Below, in pieces: positions 1 through 10,997 of a stretch of DNA of 15,208 nt. Position 1 is the first letter of the stretch. The number at the start of each line of letters is the position of its first letter. Position numbers and translations under genes: made by a program. Below the pieces are notes generated by a model. It saw nothing but the letters and a program-made list of their open reading frames with translations, had not been told where the DNA came from and made no database searches. This DNA is from Pseudomonadota bacterium (GTDB lineage Bacteria; Pseudomonadota; Gammaproteobacteria; Xanthomonadales; Xanthomonadaceae), in NCBI GenBank assembly GCA_023444765.1, contig JAEXLY010000141.1, forward strand, positions 1 through 15,208, read 5' to 3'.

Positions 1-1
1 C

Positions 2-3000
2 CGCGCCAAGGCCGGCGGCGCGCAGCGCCCCGACATGTGCAGCGCGCAGGCGCGCGAGTACGCGCGTTACCTGGAAGGGCGCCAGCTGCAGGCCGAGCGC
101 GGCATGGCGCGAACGATCGGTCGCCAGGTGCAGGTCTCGCAACGTTTCCAGCATGCGATCAACGGCGTGGTCGTCGAGCTGGGCGCTGGCGAAGCCGAGC
201 GCGTGCGGGCACTGCCCGACGTGCTGCTGGTCGACGAGTACCGCGAGTACGCGCTCGACACCGACACCGGACCCGCGCTGATCGGCGCACCGGCGGTCTG
301 GGACGGCTCCGCCACCGGCGGTGGCGCTGGCCAGCAGGGCGAGGGCATCGTGTTCGGCATCCTCGACTCGGGGATCAACTTCGGCAGCCCCTCGTTCGCC
401 GCCGTCGACCCGGTCGACGGGTATGTCCATGCCAATCCGCTCGGCGCCGGCAACTTCCTCGGCAGCTGCGCAGCCGGCGGCGTCGACGAGGGCCGCTGCA
501 ACGACAAGCTGATCGGCGGCTACGACTTCGTCTGCAATGCGCCCGGCAATACCTGCGGCGCGACCAACATCCGCGAGGAGCCGGGCTTCGGCGACACCAA
601 CGGACACGGCAGCCACGTGGCCTCGACCGCCGCCGGCAATCGCCGCGACGTCGAGGTGCTGGGCAACACGCGCCGCATCTCCGGGGTGGCGCCGCGCGCG
701 AACATCGTCGCCTTCGACATCTGCTACACCAACACCGCGACCGGCCAGGGCCTGTGCCCGAACGTGTCGGCGGTAGCGGCAGTGAACCAGGCGATCGCCG
801 ACGGTGTGGTGGACGTGATCAACTACTCGATCGGCGGCGGCGCTTCGCCATGGAGCGAAGCGGTGTCCCTGGCCTTCCTCAACGCCGTCGAGGCGGGCAT
901 CTACATCGCCGCGTCGGCCGGCAACAGCGGCCCGGCGCCGAACACGCTCGGCCATGTCGAACCCTGGGTCTCCTCGACCGCCTCGGCGCAGCATGGCCGT
1001 GGCGATTTCGTCGTCGTGCTGCAGGTCACCTCCCCGCAGCCGGTGCCCGAGGCGCTGACCGCGATCGAGATGAACCCGGGCAGCAACGGGGTGAGCCAGG
1101 AGGCCGCGATTCCCGGCGACACGCCGCTGGTGGTGAGCCCGGGCATCGATACCGCCAGCGACGCCTGCGCGGCGCTCCCGCCGGGCACCTTCGCCGGCGC
1201 GATCGCGGTCGTGCGCCGCGGCACCTGTTCGTTCTCGATCAAGGTCGACAACGCGGCCGCGGCCGGCGCGGTCGCGGTCGTGATCGCGAACAACGCGGCA
1301 GGGGGCGTGATCCCGTCGGTGCCGGGCACCACGATCCCGGCCTTCGGCATCCTGCAGGCCGATGCGGACGCGCTGCGCGACTTCGCCGCGGCGCACGAGA
1401 CGGTGACGGCCGGCGTTCCCTATCCCGCCATCATGCTGACCAACCAGCCCGATGTCCTGGCCGCCTCGAGTTCGCGCGGACCGGCGGGCGTCTTCGACCT
1501 GCTCAAGCCCGATGTCACCGCCCCTGGCGTGCGCGTGCTGGCGGCCGTGGCAGGCACCACCATCACCGGCTTCGAGGACGCGGTGGCGCTGTACAACGGC
1601 ACCTCGATGGCCTCCCCGCACCAGGCCGGCTCGGCGGGCCTCGTGCGCCAGGTGCGCCCGGGCTGGACGCCGCCGGAGATCAAGTCCGCGCTGGCGATGA
1701 CCGCCGACCGGACCGTGCTGCTGGAGGACGGGGTGACGCCGGCCGACCCGCATGCTGGTGGTTCGGGCCGGATTCGCGTGGACCGTGCGGTCGCCGCGGG
1801 TCTGGTGTTGCACGAAACGGCAGCCAACTACGCCGCGGCCAATCCCGCCACCGGCGGCGATCCCGCCGCGCTCAACCAGCCCAACATGATCCGTCGCAAC
1901 TGCGCGCCGCAGTGCGTGTTCGTGCGGACCTTCCGCAATACGCTGCCGGTTGCCCAGGGCTATCGTGCCCAGGTCGAAGGCCTGCCGGCGCGTGTCACCC
2001 CCGCCAACGTCAAGGTGCCACCCGGCGGGACGGTGTCGTTGCGGGTCGTGGTCGATGGCAGCGCGTTGCCGGCCGACGGCAGCTGGAACTTCGGCCAGCT
2101 CGTGCTGACCCCGGTGGGTGGCGTCCGCGCGGATCCGCCGGCGCTGCACCTGCCGATCGCCGTGGTGGTGCCGCCGCCGGTGATCCAGTTGCCCGAACTG
2201 GTGACGGCGGCGCTCCAGACCGGCCGCAGCGGCCGCGCGACCACCACGGTGACCAACGCCGGCGGGTCGCCGCTGTCCTACAGCTTCGACAACAGCGGTT
2301 CGGGACTGGCGAGCCTCGCCAACGCGCTGGGACAGAACGCCACGTCCGGCTACCGGGCCACGCGCTACGCCGATCCGGCGGTGGCCGGGTTCGCCGCGCA
2401 GTTCAGCGCCGACGACTTCATCCTGGCCGCGCCCACGCGGATCCTCTCGCTGCGCGCCGAAGGATTCGTGGTGAGCGGCTCGGCGCTGGCGGCGGTCTCG
2501 CCGACCCTGACCTGGGCGATCTACCCGGATGCCGGCGGCGTGCCGGCGGGTGACCCGCTGCGCTCGCCCGGGGCCGCGGCATGGATGCATACCGCCTCCG
2601 CGACCGCGCCGGGCGTGGATACCGCCGGCGCGGCGATCACGCTCGACCTCGTCGCCGCAGGCGTGCCCGCCGACCTCGCCCCGGGGCGCTACTGGCTGGT
2701 GGTGCACACCAGCTCCACCTTCGCCAACCGCTGGGCCTGGTATGCGTCCACCAGCTTCGGCGACGGCAGCTTCGCCGGCCTCAACGTGACCACGGCCGGT
2801 GCGGGCAGCTGGACGGCCAATCCCGCGTTCCCGGGGCTCGCCATGCGGGTGGTGGGCGAGGTGGCCTGCGGCGCACCCTGGATGGGCGCCGTTACCCCGC
2901 CGATGGGGACACTGGCGCCCGGTGCCTCGCGCGCATCGAACATCCAGCTCAGTGCGGCCGGCCTGCCGGCGGGGACGCGCGATGCCTTCTACTGCGTCAG

Positions 3001-3061
3001 CAGCAATGATCCGGTCACGCCCAAGCGCGCGGCGGCGATCCGGCTGACGGTCGCGCCGTAG
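2..3061 (+). CDS. S8 subtilisin-like serine protease with I9 prodomain and PA insert, 5' end outside window
   Basis: This is probably a secreted endopeptidase. The frame is open to the left edge, so the true start and signal peptide lie outside the window; residues are numbered here from the Met at position 35 (1008 residues to the stop). Residues about 9-70 resemble an inhibitor I9 propeptide, ending near ALPDVLLVDE. The peptidase domain carries the full catalytic set: Asp111 in ILDSG, His191 in NGHGSH, oxyanion Asn297 in SAGNSG and Ser524 in NGTSMASP. A protease-associated (PA) domain is inserted between Asn297 and Ser524, at about residues 360-445 (VVRRGTCSF, then AAAAGAVAVVIANN). After the catalytic domain comes an Fn3-like subtilase domain (about 620-712), a PPP linker, and a beta-rich tail of about 290 residues that I do not recognise. 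There is no C-terminal membrane anchor. The architecture is clear; the substrate is unknown. Confidence 0.93.
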   Translation, partial: RAKAGGAQRPDMCSAQAREYARYLEGRQLQAERGMARTIGRQVQVSQRFQHAINGVVVELGAGEAERVRALPDVLLVDEYREYALDTDTGPALIGAPAVWDGSATGGGAGQQGEGIVFGILDSGINFGSPSFAAVDPVDGYVHANPLGAGNFLGSCAAGGVDEGRCNDKLIGGYDFVCNAPGNTCGATNIREEPGFGDTNGHGSHVASTAAGNRRDVEVLGNTRRISGVAPRANIVAFDICYTNTATGQGLCPNVSAVAAVNQAIADGVVDVINYSIGGGASPWSEAVSLAFLNAVEAGIYIAASAGNSGPAPNTLGHVEPWVSSTASAQHGRGDFVVVLQVTSPQPVPEALTAIEMNPGSNGVSQEAAIPGDTPLVVSPGIDTASDACAALPPGTFAGAIAVVRRGTCSFSIKVDNAAAAGAVAVVIANNAAGGVIPSVPGTTIPAFGILQADADALRDFAAAHETVTAGVPYPAIMLTNQPDVLAASSSRGPAGVFDLLKPDVTAPGVRVLAAVAGTTITGFEDAVALYNGTSMASPHQAGSAGLVRQVRPGWTPPEIKSALAMTADRTVLLEDGVTPADPHAGGSGRIRVDRAVAAGLVLHETAANYAAANPATGGDPAALNQPNMIRRNCAPQCVFVRTFRNTLPVAQGYRAQVEGLPARVTPANVKVPPGGTVSLRVVVDGSALPADGSWNFGQLVLTPVGGVRADPPALHLPIAVVVPPPVIQLPELVTAALQTGRSGRATTTVTNAGGSPLSYSFDNSGSGLASLANALGQNATSGYRATRYADPAVAGFAAQFSADDFILAAPTRILSLRAEGFVVSGSALAAVSPTLTWAIYPDAGGVPAGDPLRSPGAAAWMHTASATAPGVDTAGAAITLDLVAAGVPADLAPGRYWLVVHTSSTFANRWAWYASTSFGDGSFAGLNVTTAGAGSWTANPAFPGLAMRVVGEVACGAPWMGAVTPPMGTLAPGASRASNIQLSAAGLPAGTRDAFYCVSSNDPVTPKRAAAIRLTVAP

Positions 3062-3086
3062 CCTGCCGGACGATGCGGCTGCCGAC

Positions 3087-3105
3087 GGGCCGGGATTCCC
3101 GGCCC
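3087..3105 (+). terminator. Hairpin terminator after the protease gene
   Basis: GGGCCGGG pairs with CCCGGCCC around an ATT loop, giving a perfect 8-bp all-GC stem that begins 26 bp after the protease stop. It is followed by TTCGCGTT, which has only a weak T tract. It lies between two convergent genes and could serve either strand. The 117-bp gap (3062-3178) holds nothing else that I recognise. Confidence 0.65.
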
Positions 3106-3178
3106 TTCGCGTTCCGGCGCGATCCGCGCGTGCGGGCGCGGGCAGGTGGTCGCGCGGCCGCTGGTGCCCCGCGGCGGG

Positions 3179-4075
3179 TCAGCCCGAGGCGCGCACCTGG
3201 TTGCGGCCCTCGTGCTTGGCCCGGTACAGCGCGGCATCGGCCGCGGCGAGCAGGCGCGAGCGGTTGCCATCGGGCCCTTCCAGCGGCGCGACACCCACGC
3301 TGACCGTGATCTGCCGGGGCACGCCGCCCGGGGAGAAGATCGTGGCGGCGATGGCTTGTCGCAGGCGCTCGGCGAAGGCCACGGCGCTGCCCGTGCCGCC
3401 CTCGGGCAGCAGGACCGCGAACTCCTCTCCGCCGATCCGCGCGGCGATGTCGTCGCTGCGGACATGCTGGCGCAGCACGGCGGCGATGCGCCGCAGGACC
3501 TCGTCGCCGGCGATGTGGCCGAAGGTGTCGTTGACCGGCTTGAACAGGTCGACATCGATGATGCACAGCGCCAGGTCGCGGCCATGCCGCAGCGCGCGGG
3601 CGATCTCCTTGTCCAGCACCTCCATGAAGTGGCGCCGGTTGTACAGCCCGGTCAGCGCGTCGTGCGTGGCGAGCTGGTAGATCTCCTCGTGGTAGCGCGC
3701 CTCGATGCTGGTCTGGCCGATGAACTTGAGCAGGCTCTCGCCGACCACGATGTGGTCGCCATCGGACAGCGTCGCCTCGTCGATGACCCGGTCGTTGACC
3801 CGGGTCGGATTGGTGGCGCCGAGGTCGCGGATGTGGAAGGTGTCCTGGTCGAGCCAGATGCGGCAGTGCTCGCGCGACACGCTCTTGTGCGCGATCACCA
3901 GGTCGGCCTCGTGCGAGCGGCCGACCAGTACCGGCGCTTCTCCGATGTCCACGCGTGCACCGAGCCCTTCGCCGAGGATCACCACCAGGCAGGCCTGGCG
4001 CGGCAACGGACGGTCGGGGCCGGCGCTGAGCAGGGTGCGCTGGGTGGTGTGGGCCGGGTCGTCGGAACTGGACAT
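3179..4075 (-). CDS. FHA-GGDEF diguanylate cyclase
   Basis: The 298-residue cytoplasmic protein should make c-di-GMP from two GTP. Residues about 41-120 form an FHA domain, a phosphothreonine reader, with its core residues visible: GRS at 52-54, SREH at 67-70 and TN at 88-89. A short linker leads to a GGDEF domain (about 138-298) with LTGLYNRRHF, the metal/GTP segment DVDLFKPVNDTFGH (174-187) and the active-site signature GGEEF at 215-219. An RxxD inhibitory site (RSDD, 206-209) lies exactly five residues before GGEEF, so feedback inhibition by c-di-GMP is expected. No membrane segment is seen. The N-terminal tail is short, polar and Thr-rich (TTQRTLL at 10-16). The ATG at 4075 is used; no strong ribosome binding site is visible. 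The gene is divergent from a Ser/Thr kinase gene 91 bp away, which suggests a phosphorylation-dependent input. Confidence 0.93.
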   Translation of the reverse strand: MSSSDDPAHTTQRTLLSAGPDRPLPRQACLVVILGEGLGARVDIGEAPVLVGRSHEADLVIAHKSVSREHCRIWLDQDTFHIRDLGATNPTRVNDRVIDEATLSDGDHIVVGESLLKFIGQTSIEARYHEEIYQLATHDALTGLYNRRHFMEVLDKEIARALRHGRDLALCIIDVDLFKPVNDTFGHIAGDEVLRRIAAVLRQHVRSDDIAARIGGEEFAVLLPEGGTGSAVAFAERLRQAIAATIFSPGGVPRQITVSVGVAPLEGPDGNRSRLLAAADAALYRAKHEGRNQVRASG

Positions 4076-4166
4076 GGCGGCGCGGACAGGTGGACCTCAA
4101 GTGTACCCGCCCGGGGTGGCGCGCCGCTTTCCGCTACCATGGCCGCCGATGGCCGAGGGGGGCGCC
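4076..4166. promoter_or_regulatory. Divergent intergenic region between cyclase and kinase genes
   Basis: This 91-bp region must carry the start signals of both genes unless they are read from far away. Only weak -10-like hexamers are visible: TACACT on the minus strand (plus positions 4105-4100), matching TATAAT at four of six, and TACCAT on the plus strand (4135-4140). Neither has a convincing -35 partner. Inference only. Confidence 0.35.
4155..4162 (+). promoter_or_regulatory. Ribosome binding site that sets the kinase start
   Basis: GAGGGGGG lies just before the ATG at 4167, with the GAGG core 8 nt away. An in-frame ATG at 4149 has no comparable site in front of it and would make this purine run part of the coding sequence. 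The ATG at 4167 is therefore preferred. Confidence 0.6.
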
Positions 4167-6893
<2,727 letters not shown>

Positions 6894-6905
6894 CGGCGGC
6901 AGCGC

Positions 6906-7832
6906 TCACTCGCCGGGCTTGGCCGCCTCGACCGGCGCCTGGGTCGCGGCGCGCCGCAGCAGCATCGATTCGCGGTGGGCGATGTAGCCGTTGGCGCCCA
7001 GCACGATCGCTGCGCCGAGCAGGGTCCAGCCGTCGATGGTCTCGCCGAACAGCCACCAGCCGAAGACGACCAGCACCGGCAGTTGCACGAAGCTGATCGG
7101 CTGCAGCGCCGAGACCTCGCCCAGGGCGATCGCGCGCGTCCACAGCAACTGGCCGAACGTGCCCATCACCCCGGTCGCGACCAGCCAGGCCCAGGCCATC
7201 GGCGAGGGCCAGACCCATTGCAGCAGGGCGGGCACCAGCGACATCGGGACCCAGAACGCGTAGGTGTAGAACACCACCGTGTCGGGCGTGTCGAAGCGCG
7301 AGAGCTGCTTGATCTGGATCGCGACGATGCCCGCGAACAGCGCACCCATCAGTGCGACCATCATCCCCGGCGTGAACCCGGTCCCGGGCCGCAGGATCAC
7401 CAGCACGCCGATGAAGCCGGCTGCAACCGCCATCCACCGACGGATGCGCACCCGCTCTCCCAGCCACAGCGCCGCCCCGATGGTGACGAACAGCGGCGTG
7501 GCATAGGACAGGGAGATCGCCTGCGCCAGCGGCAGGTGCCCTACGGCCCAGAATCCGCACAGCATCGCCGCCAGGCCGACCACCGTGCGCGCGAGGTAGC
7601 GTCCCGGATGGCGGGTACGCGGCAGCCCACGGCCGCCGCGCAGGATCAGTGGGAGCAGGGTGGCCAGGCCGAAGAGGTTGCGGAAGAACGCGATCTCGGT
7701 GGTCGGGATCGTCCTGGTGGCGTAGCGGATGGTGAGCGCCATGACCGCGAACGACAGCGTGCTTCCGAGCATCAGCAAGGCGGCGCGCGCGTACACCGAT
7801 TCGGGCCACCAGCGTGGGCGCTGGCGGCTCAC
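6906..7832 (-). CDS. EamA/DMT-family transporter
   Basis: This 308-residue integral inner-membrane protein has about ten hydrophobic segments in two EamA-like halves, the usual length and layout of the drug/metabolite transporter superfamily. Segments include LGSTLSFAVMALTIRYA near the N-terminus and, in the second half, LVVFGWWLFGETIDGWTLLG. The family exports or imports small molecules, and the substrate cannot be told from sequence. The start chosen is GTG at 7832, which overlaps the murB stop as GTGA, a typical coupled start that gives a normal N-terminus. The first internal ATG would cut into the first membrane segment. It is the last gene of the minus-strand operon. Its stop lies 12 bp from the stop of the convergent kinase gene, with no clear terminator between them. 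Confidence 0.9.
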   Translation of the reverse strand: MSRQRPRWWPESVYARAALLMLGSTLSFAVMALTIRYATRTIPTTEIAFFRNLFGLATLLPLILRGGRGLPRTRHPGRYLARTVVGLAAMLCGFWAVGHLPLAQAISLSYATPLFVTIGAALWLGERVRIRRWMAVAAGFIGVLVILRPGTGFTPGMMVALMGALFAGIVAIQIKQLSRFDTPDTVVFYTYAFWVPMSLVPALLQWVWPSPMAWAWLVATGVMGTFGQLLWTRAIALGEVSALQPISFVQLPVLVVFGWWLFGETIDGWTLLGAAIVLGANGYIAHRESMLLRRAATQAPVEAAKPGE

Positions 7833-8869
7833 CAGCGCGCGCCGACGATGCGCGGCTCGGGTTCCAGCGGCACGCCGAAGCGCGCCTGGACCGACGCCGC
7901 GACCCGGCGCGCCAGCGCGAGCAACTGCGCGCCGCTGGCGGCACCGTGGTTGACCAGCACCAGTGCGTGTCCGGGCGAGATGCCGGCGTCGCCGTCGCGC
8001 GCGCCCTTCCAGCCGCAGGCCTCGATCAGCCAGGCCGCGGGCAGCTTGCGGCTGCCGGGATCGGCGCCGGGGTACACCGGCATTCCCGGGTGCGCGGCCG
8101 CCAGGGCGTCTGCCTGCGCCACCGGCACGATCGGGTTCTTGAAGAAGCTGCCGGCATTGCCGACCACGGCCGGGTCGGGCAGCTTGCGCCGCCGCACCGC
8201 GCACACCGCCTCGAACACCTGGAGCGGGCCCGGCGCGTCGATGCCGGCGGCCGCGAGTTCCTCGGCGATGCCTGCATAGCCGGTGCGCACCGGCGCCTCG
8301 CGCGGCAGGCGGAACTCCACCGCGGTCACGACATAGCGCGCGCCATCGCGCTTGAACAGGCTGTCGCGGTAGGCGAAGGCGCAGTCCCGCTCCGACAGGC
8401 GCACGAAGCGGCCGGTTGCCGGCTCGTAGGCCTCGACCGCGTGCACCCGTTCGCCGACCTCCATGCCGTAGGCGCCGATGTTCTGGATCGGTGCGGCACC
8501 CACCGTGCCGGGGATCAGCGCCAGGTTCTCCAGGCCGCACAGGCCCTGGTCCAGGGTCGCGCGCACGAACCGGTGCCAGTTGGCGCCGGCGCCGGCGCGC
8601 ACGGTCGCGGTGCCTCCGTCGTCGTCCAGCACCGCCACGCGCTCGTCGCGCAGCGCCAGGACCGGCACGTCCGGGTCGCCGGCAAACAGCAGGTTGCTGC
8701 CGCCGCCCAGCACCAGCGGCGCGGCACCGGCGGGCAGGTGCCTGGCGAACACCGAGGGCAGGGACGCCGGATCGTCGACCTCGACCAGCAGCGGCGCATG
8801 CGCGGCGGCGCCGAAGCTGTTGCGGGCGCGCAGGTCGGCGCCGCGGGCGATGCGGTAGCCGGCGCTCAT
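7829..8869 (-). CDS. murB: UDP-N-acetylenolpyruvoylglucosamine reductase (MurB)
   Basis: MurB reduces UDP-GlcNAc-enolpyruvate to UDP-MurNAc with NADPH and FAD in the cytoplasm, the second committed step of peptidoglycan precursor synthesis. The protein has 346 residues, close to the E. coli enzyme (type I). Visible motifs are the FAD-binding GGGSNLLF (55-62), IPGTVGAAPIQNIGAYG (119-135), YRDSLFK with Arg168, NAGSFFKNP with the catalytic proton-donor Ser241, and a C-terminal EPEPRIVG with Glu338 as the likely active-site glutamate. The ATG at 8869 lies 7 bp after the pyrD stop, and the 3' end overlaps the EamA gene by 4 bp, so it sits inside an operon. Confidence 0.97.
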   Translation of the reverse strand: MSAGYRIARGADLRARNSFGAAAHAPLLVEVDDPASLPSVFARHLPAGAAPLVLGGGSNLLFAGDPDVPVLALRDERVAVLDDDGGTATVRAGAGANWHRFVRATLDQGLCGLENLALIPGTVGAAPIQNIGAYGMEVGERVHAVEAYEPATGRFVRLSERDCAFAYRDSLFKRDGARYVVTAVEFRLPREAPVRTGYAGIAEELAAAGIDAPGPLQVFEAVCAVRRRKLPDPAVVGNAGSFFKNPIVPVAQADALAAAHPGMPVYPGADPGSRKLPAAWLIEACGWKGARDGDAGISPGHALVLVNHGAASGAQLLALARRVAASVQARFGVPLEPEPRIVGARW

Positions 8870-8876
8870 CGCCGGC

Positions 8877-9932
8877 TCACAGGTTGGGCAGGTTGCCGCG
8901 GCTGGGGGCTTCCTTGCGCCTGCGGATGGCTTCCACGCATTCCCCGATCAGCGCCGGCCCGCGATAGACCAGGCCCGTGTAGACCTGCACCAGCGAGGCA
9001 CCCGCCGCCATCTTCTTGACCGCATCCGCGCCGGATAGGATGCCGCCCACCCCGATCAGCGGGATCGCCTCGGGCAGGCGCGTGCGCAGCATGCGCAGCA
9101 CGGCGGTGGACTTGTTCATCAGCGGCTCGCCCGACAGGCCGCCGGTCTCGCGCGAGAGCGGGTCGTCCTGCACGGTGATGCGCGAGACGGTGGTATTGGT
9201 GGCGATCACCCCGTCCACCTGCAGGTCGCCCAGCACGCGTGCGCAGGCATGCACGTCCTCGTCCGACAGGTCGGGCGCGATCTTGACCAGCATCGGCACG
9301 CGCTTGCCGTGGCGCGCGCCCAGCCGCTCCTGGGCCTCGCGCAGGGTGGCCACCAGCCGGCGCAGCGCCTGCTCTTCCTGCAGTTCGCGCAGGCCGGCGG
9401 TGTTGGGCGAGGAGATGTTGACCGTGATGTAGTCGGCCAGCGGGTAGACGCGCTCCATGCAGTGCAGGTAGTCGCGCTCGGCATCCTCGTTGGGCGTGTC
9501 CTTGTTCTTGCCGATGTTGATGCCCAGCGGCCCGTCGCGACGGCGCGCGCGTTCGACGTTGCGCACCAGCGCGTCGACGCCCTCGTTGTTGAAACCCATG
9601 CGGTTGATCAGCGCGCGATGGCGCGGCAGACGGAACATCCGCGGCGCCGGATTGCCCGGCTGCGGGCGCGGCGTGATGGTGCCGATCTCGACGAAGCCGA
9701 AGCCCAGGCCGAACAGCGCGTCGATGTGCGCGCCGTTCTTGTCCAGTCCGGCGGCCAGCCCCACCGGGTTGGGGAAGGTCAGGCCGAGCAGCCGGGTCGG
9801 GAACGGCCGCGGCCGTGCGCCCAGCAGCGCGCCGGCATGCAGGCGCTGCAGCGCATCCAGGCCCCGCAGGCCGAGCAGGTGCGCGCGCTCGGCCTCCAGG
9901 CCGAACAGCAGCGGGCGCAGCAGTCCGTACAT
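8877..9932 (-). CDS. pyrD: Dihydroorotate dehydrogenase (quinone), class 2
   Basis: PyrD oxidises dihydroorotate to orotate in pyrimidine synthesis and passes electrons to membrane quinones through FMN. The 351-residue protein begins with a hydrophobic/amphipathic stretch (MYGLLRPLLFGLEAERAHLL) typical of the membrane-associated class 2 enzyme. Further motifs are NPVGLAAGLDKNG, FVEIGTITPRPQPGNP, NRMGFNNEG, VNISSPNT with catalytic Ser175 (the same number as in E. coli), NTTVSR and the phosphate-binding IGVGGI. The ATG at 9932 comes 1 bp after the stop of the preceding DUF4190 gene, which indicates co-transcription and probably translational coupling. Confidence 0.98.
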   Translation of the reverse strand: MYGLLRPLLFGLEAERAHLLGLRGLDALQRLHAGALLGARPRPFPTRLLGLTFPNPVGLAAGLDKNGAHIDALFGLGFGFVEIGTITPRPQPGNPAPRMFRLPRHRALINRMGFNNEGVDALVRNVERARRRDGPLGINIGKNKDTPNEDAERDYLHCMERVYPLADYITVNISSPNTAGLRELQEEQALRRLVATLREAQERLGARHGKRVPMLVKIAPDLSDEDVHACARVLGDLQVDGVIATNTTVSRITVQDDPLSRETGGLSGEPLMNKSTAVLRMLRTRLPEAIPLIGVGGILSGADAVKKMAAGASLVQVYTGLVYRGPALIGECVEAIRRRKEAPSRGNLPNL

Positions 9933-9933
9933 G

Positions 9934-10215
9934 TCAGCTGGACAGCCCCAGCCAGATCAGGCCGCCGAAGAACACCAGCGCCAGGATGATGCCGATCGTG
10001 CCGAGCACCAGCATCGTGTAGCCCAGGATCAGGCCGGCCAGGGCCAGGCCGTCGCCTTCGATGCGATCGGGCGCGCGGCGGATCTCGGAGCGGGCCATGT
10101 GGCCGGTGATGATCGCCACGATGCTGCCGATCAGGGGCACCAGGGTCCAGCCGAGGAGGCCCGACACCAGGCTGACGATGGCGAGTGAACTGGTCTGGCG
10201 GGGGGGCGTACTCAC
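9934..10215 (-). CDS. Small DUF4190-type membrane protein
   Basis: This 93-residue protein has two long hydrophobic segments: SLAIVSLVSGLLGWTLVPLIG with IVAIITGHMA after it, and LALAGLILGYTMLVLGTIGI running on into a hydrophobic C-terminus. They are separated by a charged stretch, RSEIRRAPDRIEGDG. The pattern (SSLAIVSL, GHMARSEIRR, GDGLALAGL) is that of DUF4190 proteins, whose function is not known. The start is GTG at 10215, with GGAG about ten bases upstream; longer in-frame versions would extend over the end of the preceding gene. It sits 32 bp after the metallophosphoesterase gene and 1 bp before pyrD. Confidence 0.85.
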   Translation of the reverse strand: MSTPPRQTSSLAIVSLVSGLLGWTLVPLIGSIVAIITGHMARSEIRRAPDRIEGDGLALAGLILGYTMLVLGTIGIILALVFFGGLIWLGLSS

Positions 10216-10247
10216 GTGCTGGGCTCCGGTTGCGTGGATGGCGGAAG

Positions 10248-10985
10248 TCAGGCCGGCAGGACGCCGTCGCGCAAGGCATCCGCCCAGGCATCGAAGCCGC
10301 GGCCGCGTGCCCGGTCCACGGCCGGTGCGGGATCGTAGTCGACCTCGAGCAGTTGCGCATGCCAGGCGCCCCTGTCGCGGCGCAGCATGGCATATCGTGC
10401 GGCCGGAGTCCCGCTCTGCATCACGTGCGGATGGGGATGGCGGCCGCGGAATGCGGGCAGGCCCACGCTTCCTGGATTCACGCACAGGCGCCCGTCGTCC
10501 AGGCGCAGCGCGCGCGGCACATGGGTGTGGCCGCACAGCACCACGCCGGCGTCCACGCCGTCGAGGTCGGCCGCCACCTCGTCGGGGCGGGCGGCCCGGG
10601 CACCCTCGGGGTCCACTCGTTCGACGAGATAGCCGACGTCGCTGGCGGGCGTGCCATGCAGCAGCAGGATCCCGCCGTCGAGCCTGGCCTGCGCCGGCAG
10701 GGCGGCGATCCAGGCGAGCTGGTCCGGCCCGAGCGCGGCATGCGCCAGGCGGTCGGACTCGCCCATCCCCGCGGCACCCTCGAGCAGTTGCCGCTCATGG
10801 TTGCCGCGGATCGTCAGCGCCGGGGTGTCCATCAGCAGCGACAGGGTCTCGGCCGGCCACAGCGGGCCGGAGACCAGGTCGCCGAGGTTGACCAGCGCAT
10901 CGCAGCCGCGCGCGGCGATGTCCGCCAGCACCGCCTGCAGTGCAGGCAGGTTGCCGTGGACATCGGAGATCACCGCCACGCGCAC
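10248..10985 (-). CDS. Calcineurin-like metallophosphoesterase (YfcE/MJ0936-like)
   Basis: The 245-residue cytoplasmic protein has the complete two-metal phosphoesterase motif set: SDVHGN (Asp8, His10), LGD (Asp36), GNHE (Asn62, His63), LLHGTP (His110) and GHTH (His153, His155), followed by NPGSVG. Members of this group hydrolyse phosphodiesters or phosphomonoesters, and the physiological substrate here is unknown. The start is GTG at 10985; an in-frame stop (that of the upstream aldehyde dehydrogenase gene) lies 15 nt ahead, so little choice remains. The next gene in the operon begins 32 bp downstream. Confidence 0.93.
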   Translation of the reverse strand: MRVAVISDVHGNLPALQAVLADIAARGCDALVNLGDLVSGPLWPAETLSLLMDTPALTIRGNHERQLLEGAAGMGESDRLAHAALGPDQLAWIAALPAQARLDGGILLLHGTPASDVGYLVERVDPEGARAARPDEVAADLDGVDAGVVLCGHTHVPRALRLDDGRLCVNPGSVGLPAFRGRHPHPHVMQSGTPAARYAMLRRDRGAWHAQLLEVDYDPAPAVDRARGRGFDAWADALRDGVLPA

Positions 10986-10997
10986 GGCCGCGTCGAC

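Noticed and set aside
37..2553. An 838-codon open frame overlapping the protease in another frame
   Set aside because: Arg-rich and repetitive composition without motifs; the protease frame carries the full catalytic triad and domain order.
6906..8540. A 544-codon frame extending the transporter N-terminally through murB
   Set aside because: The added part is a shadow of murB. The GTG at 7832 gives the normal transporter length.
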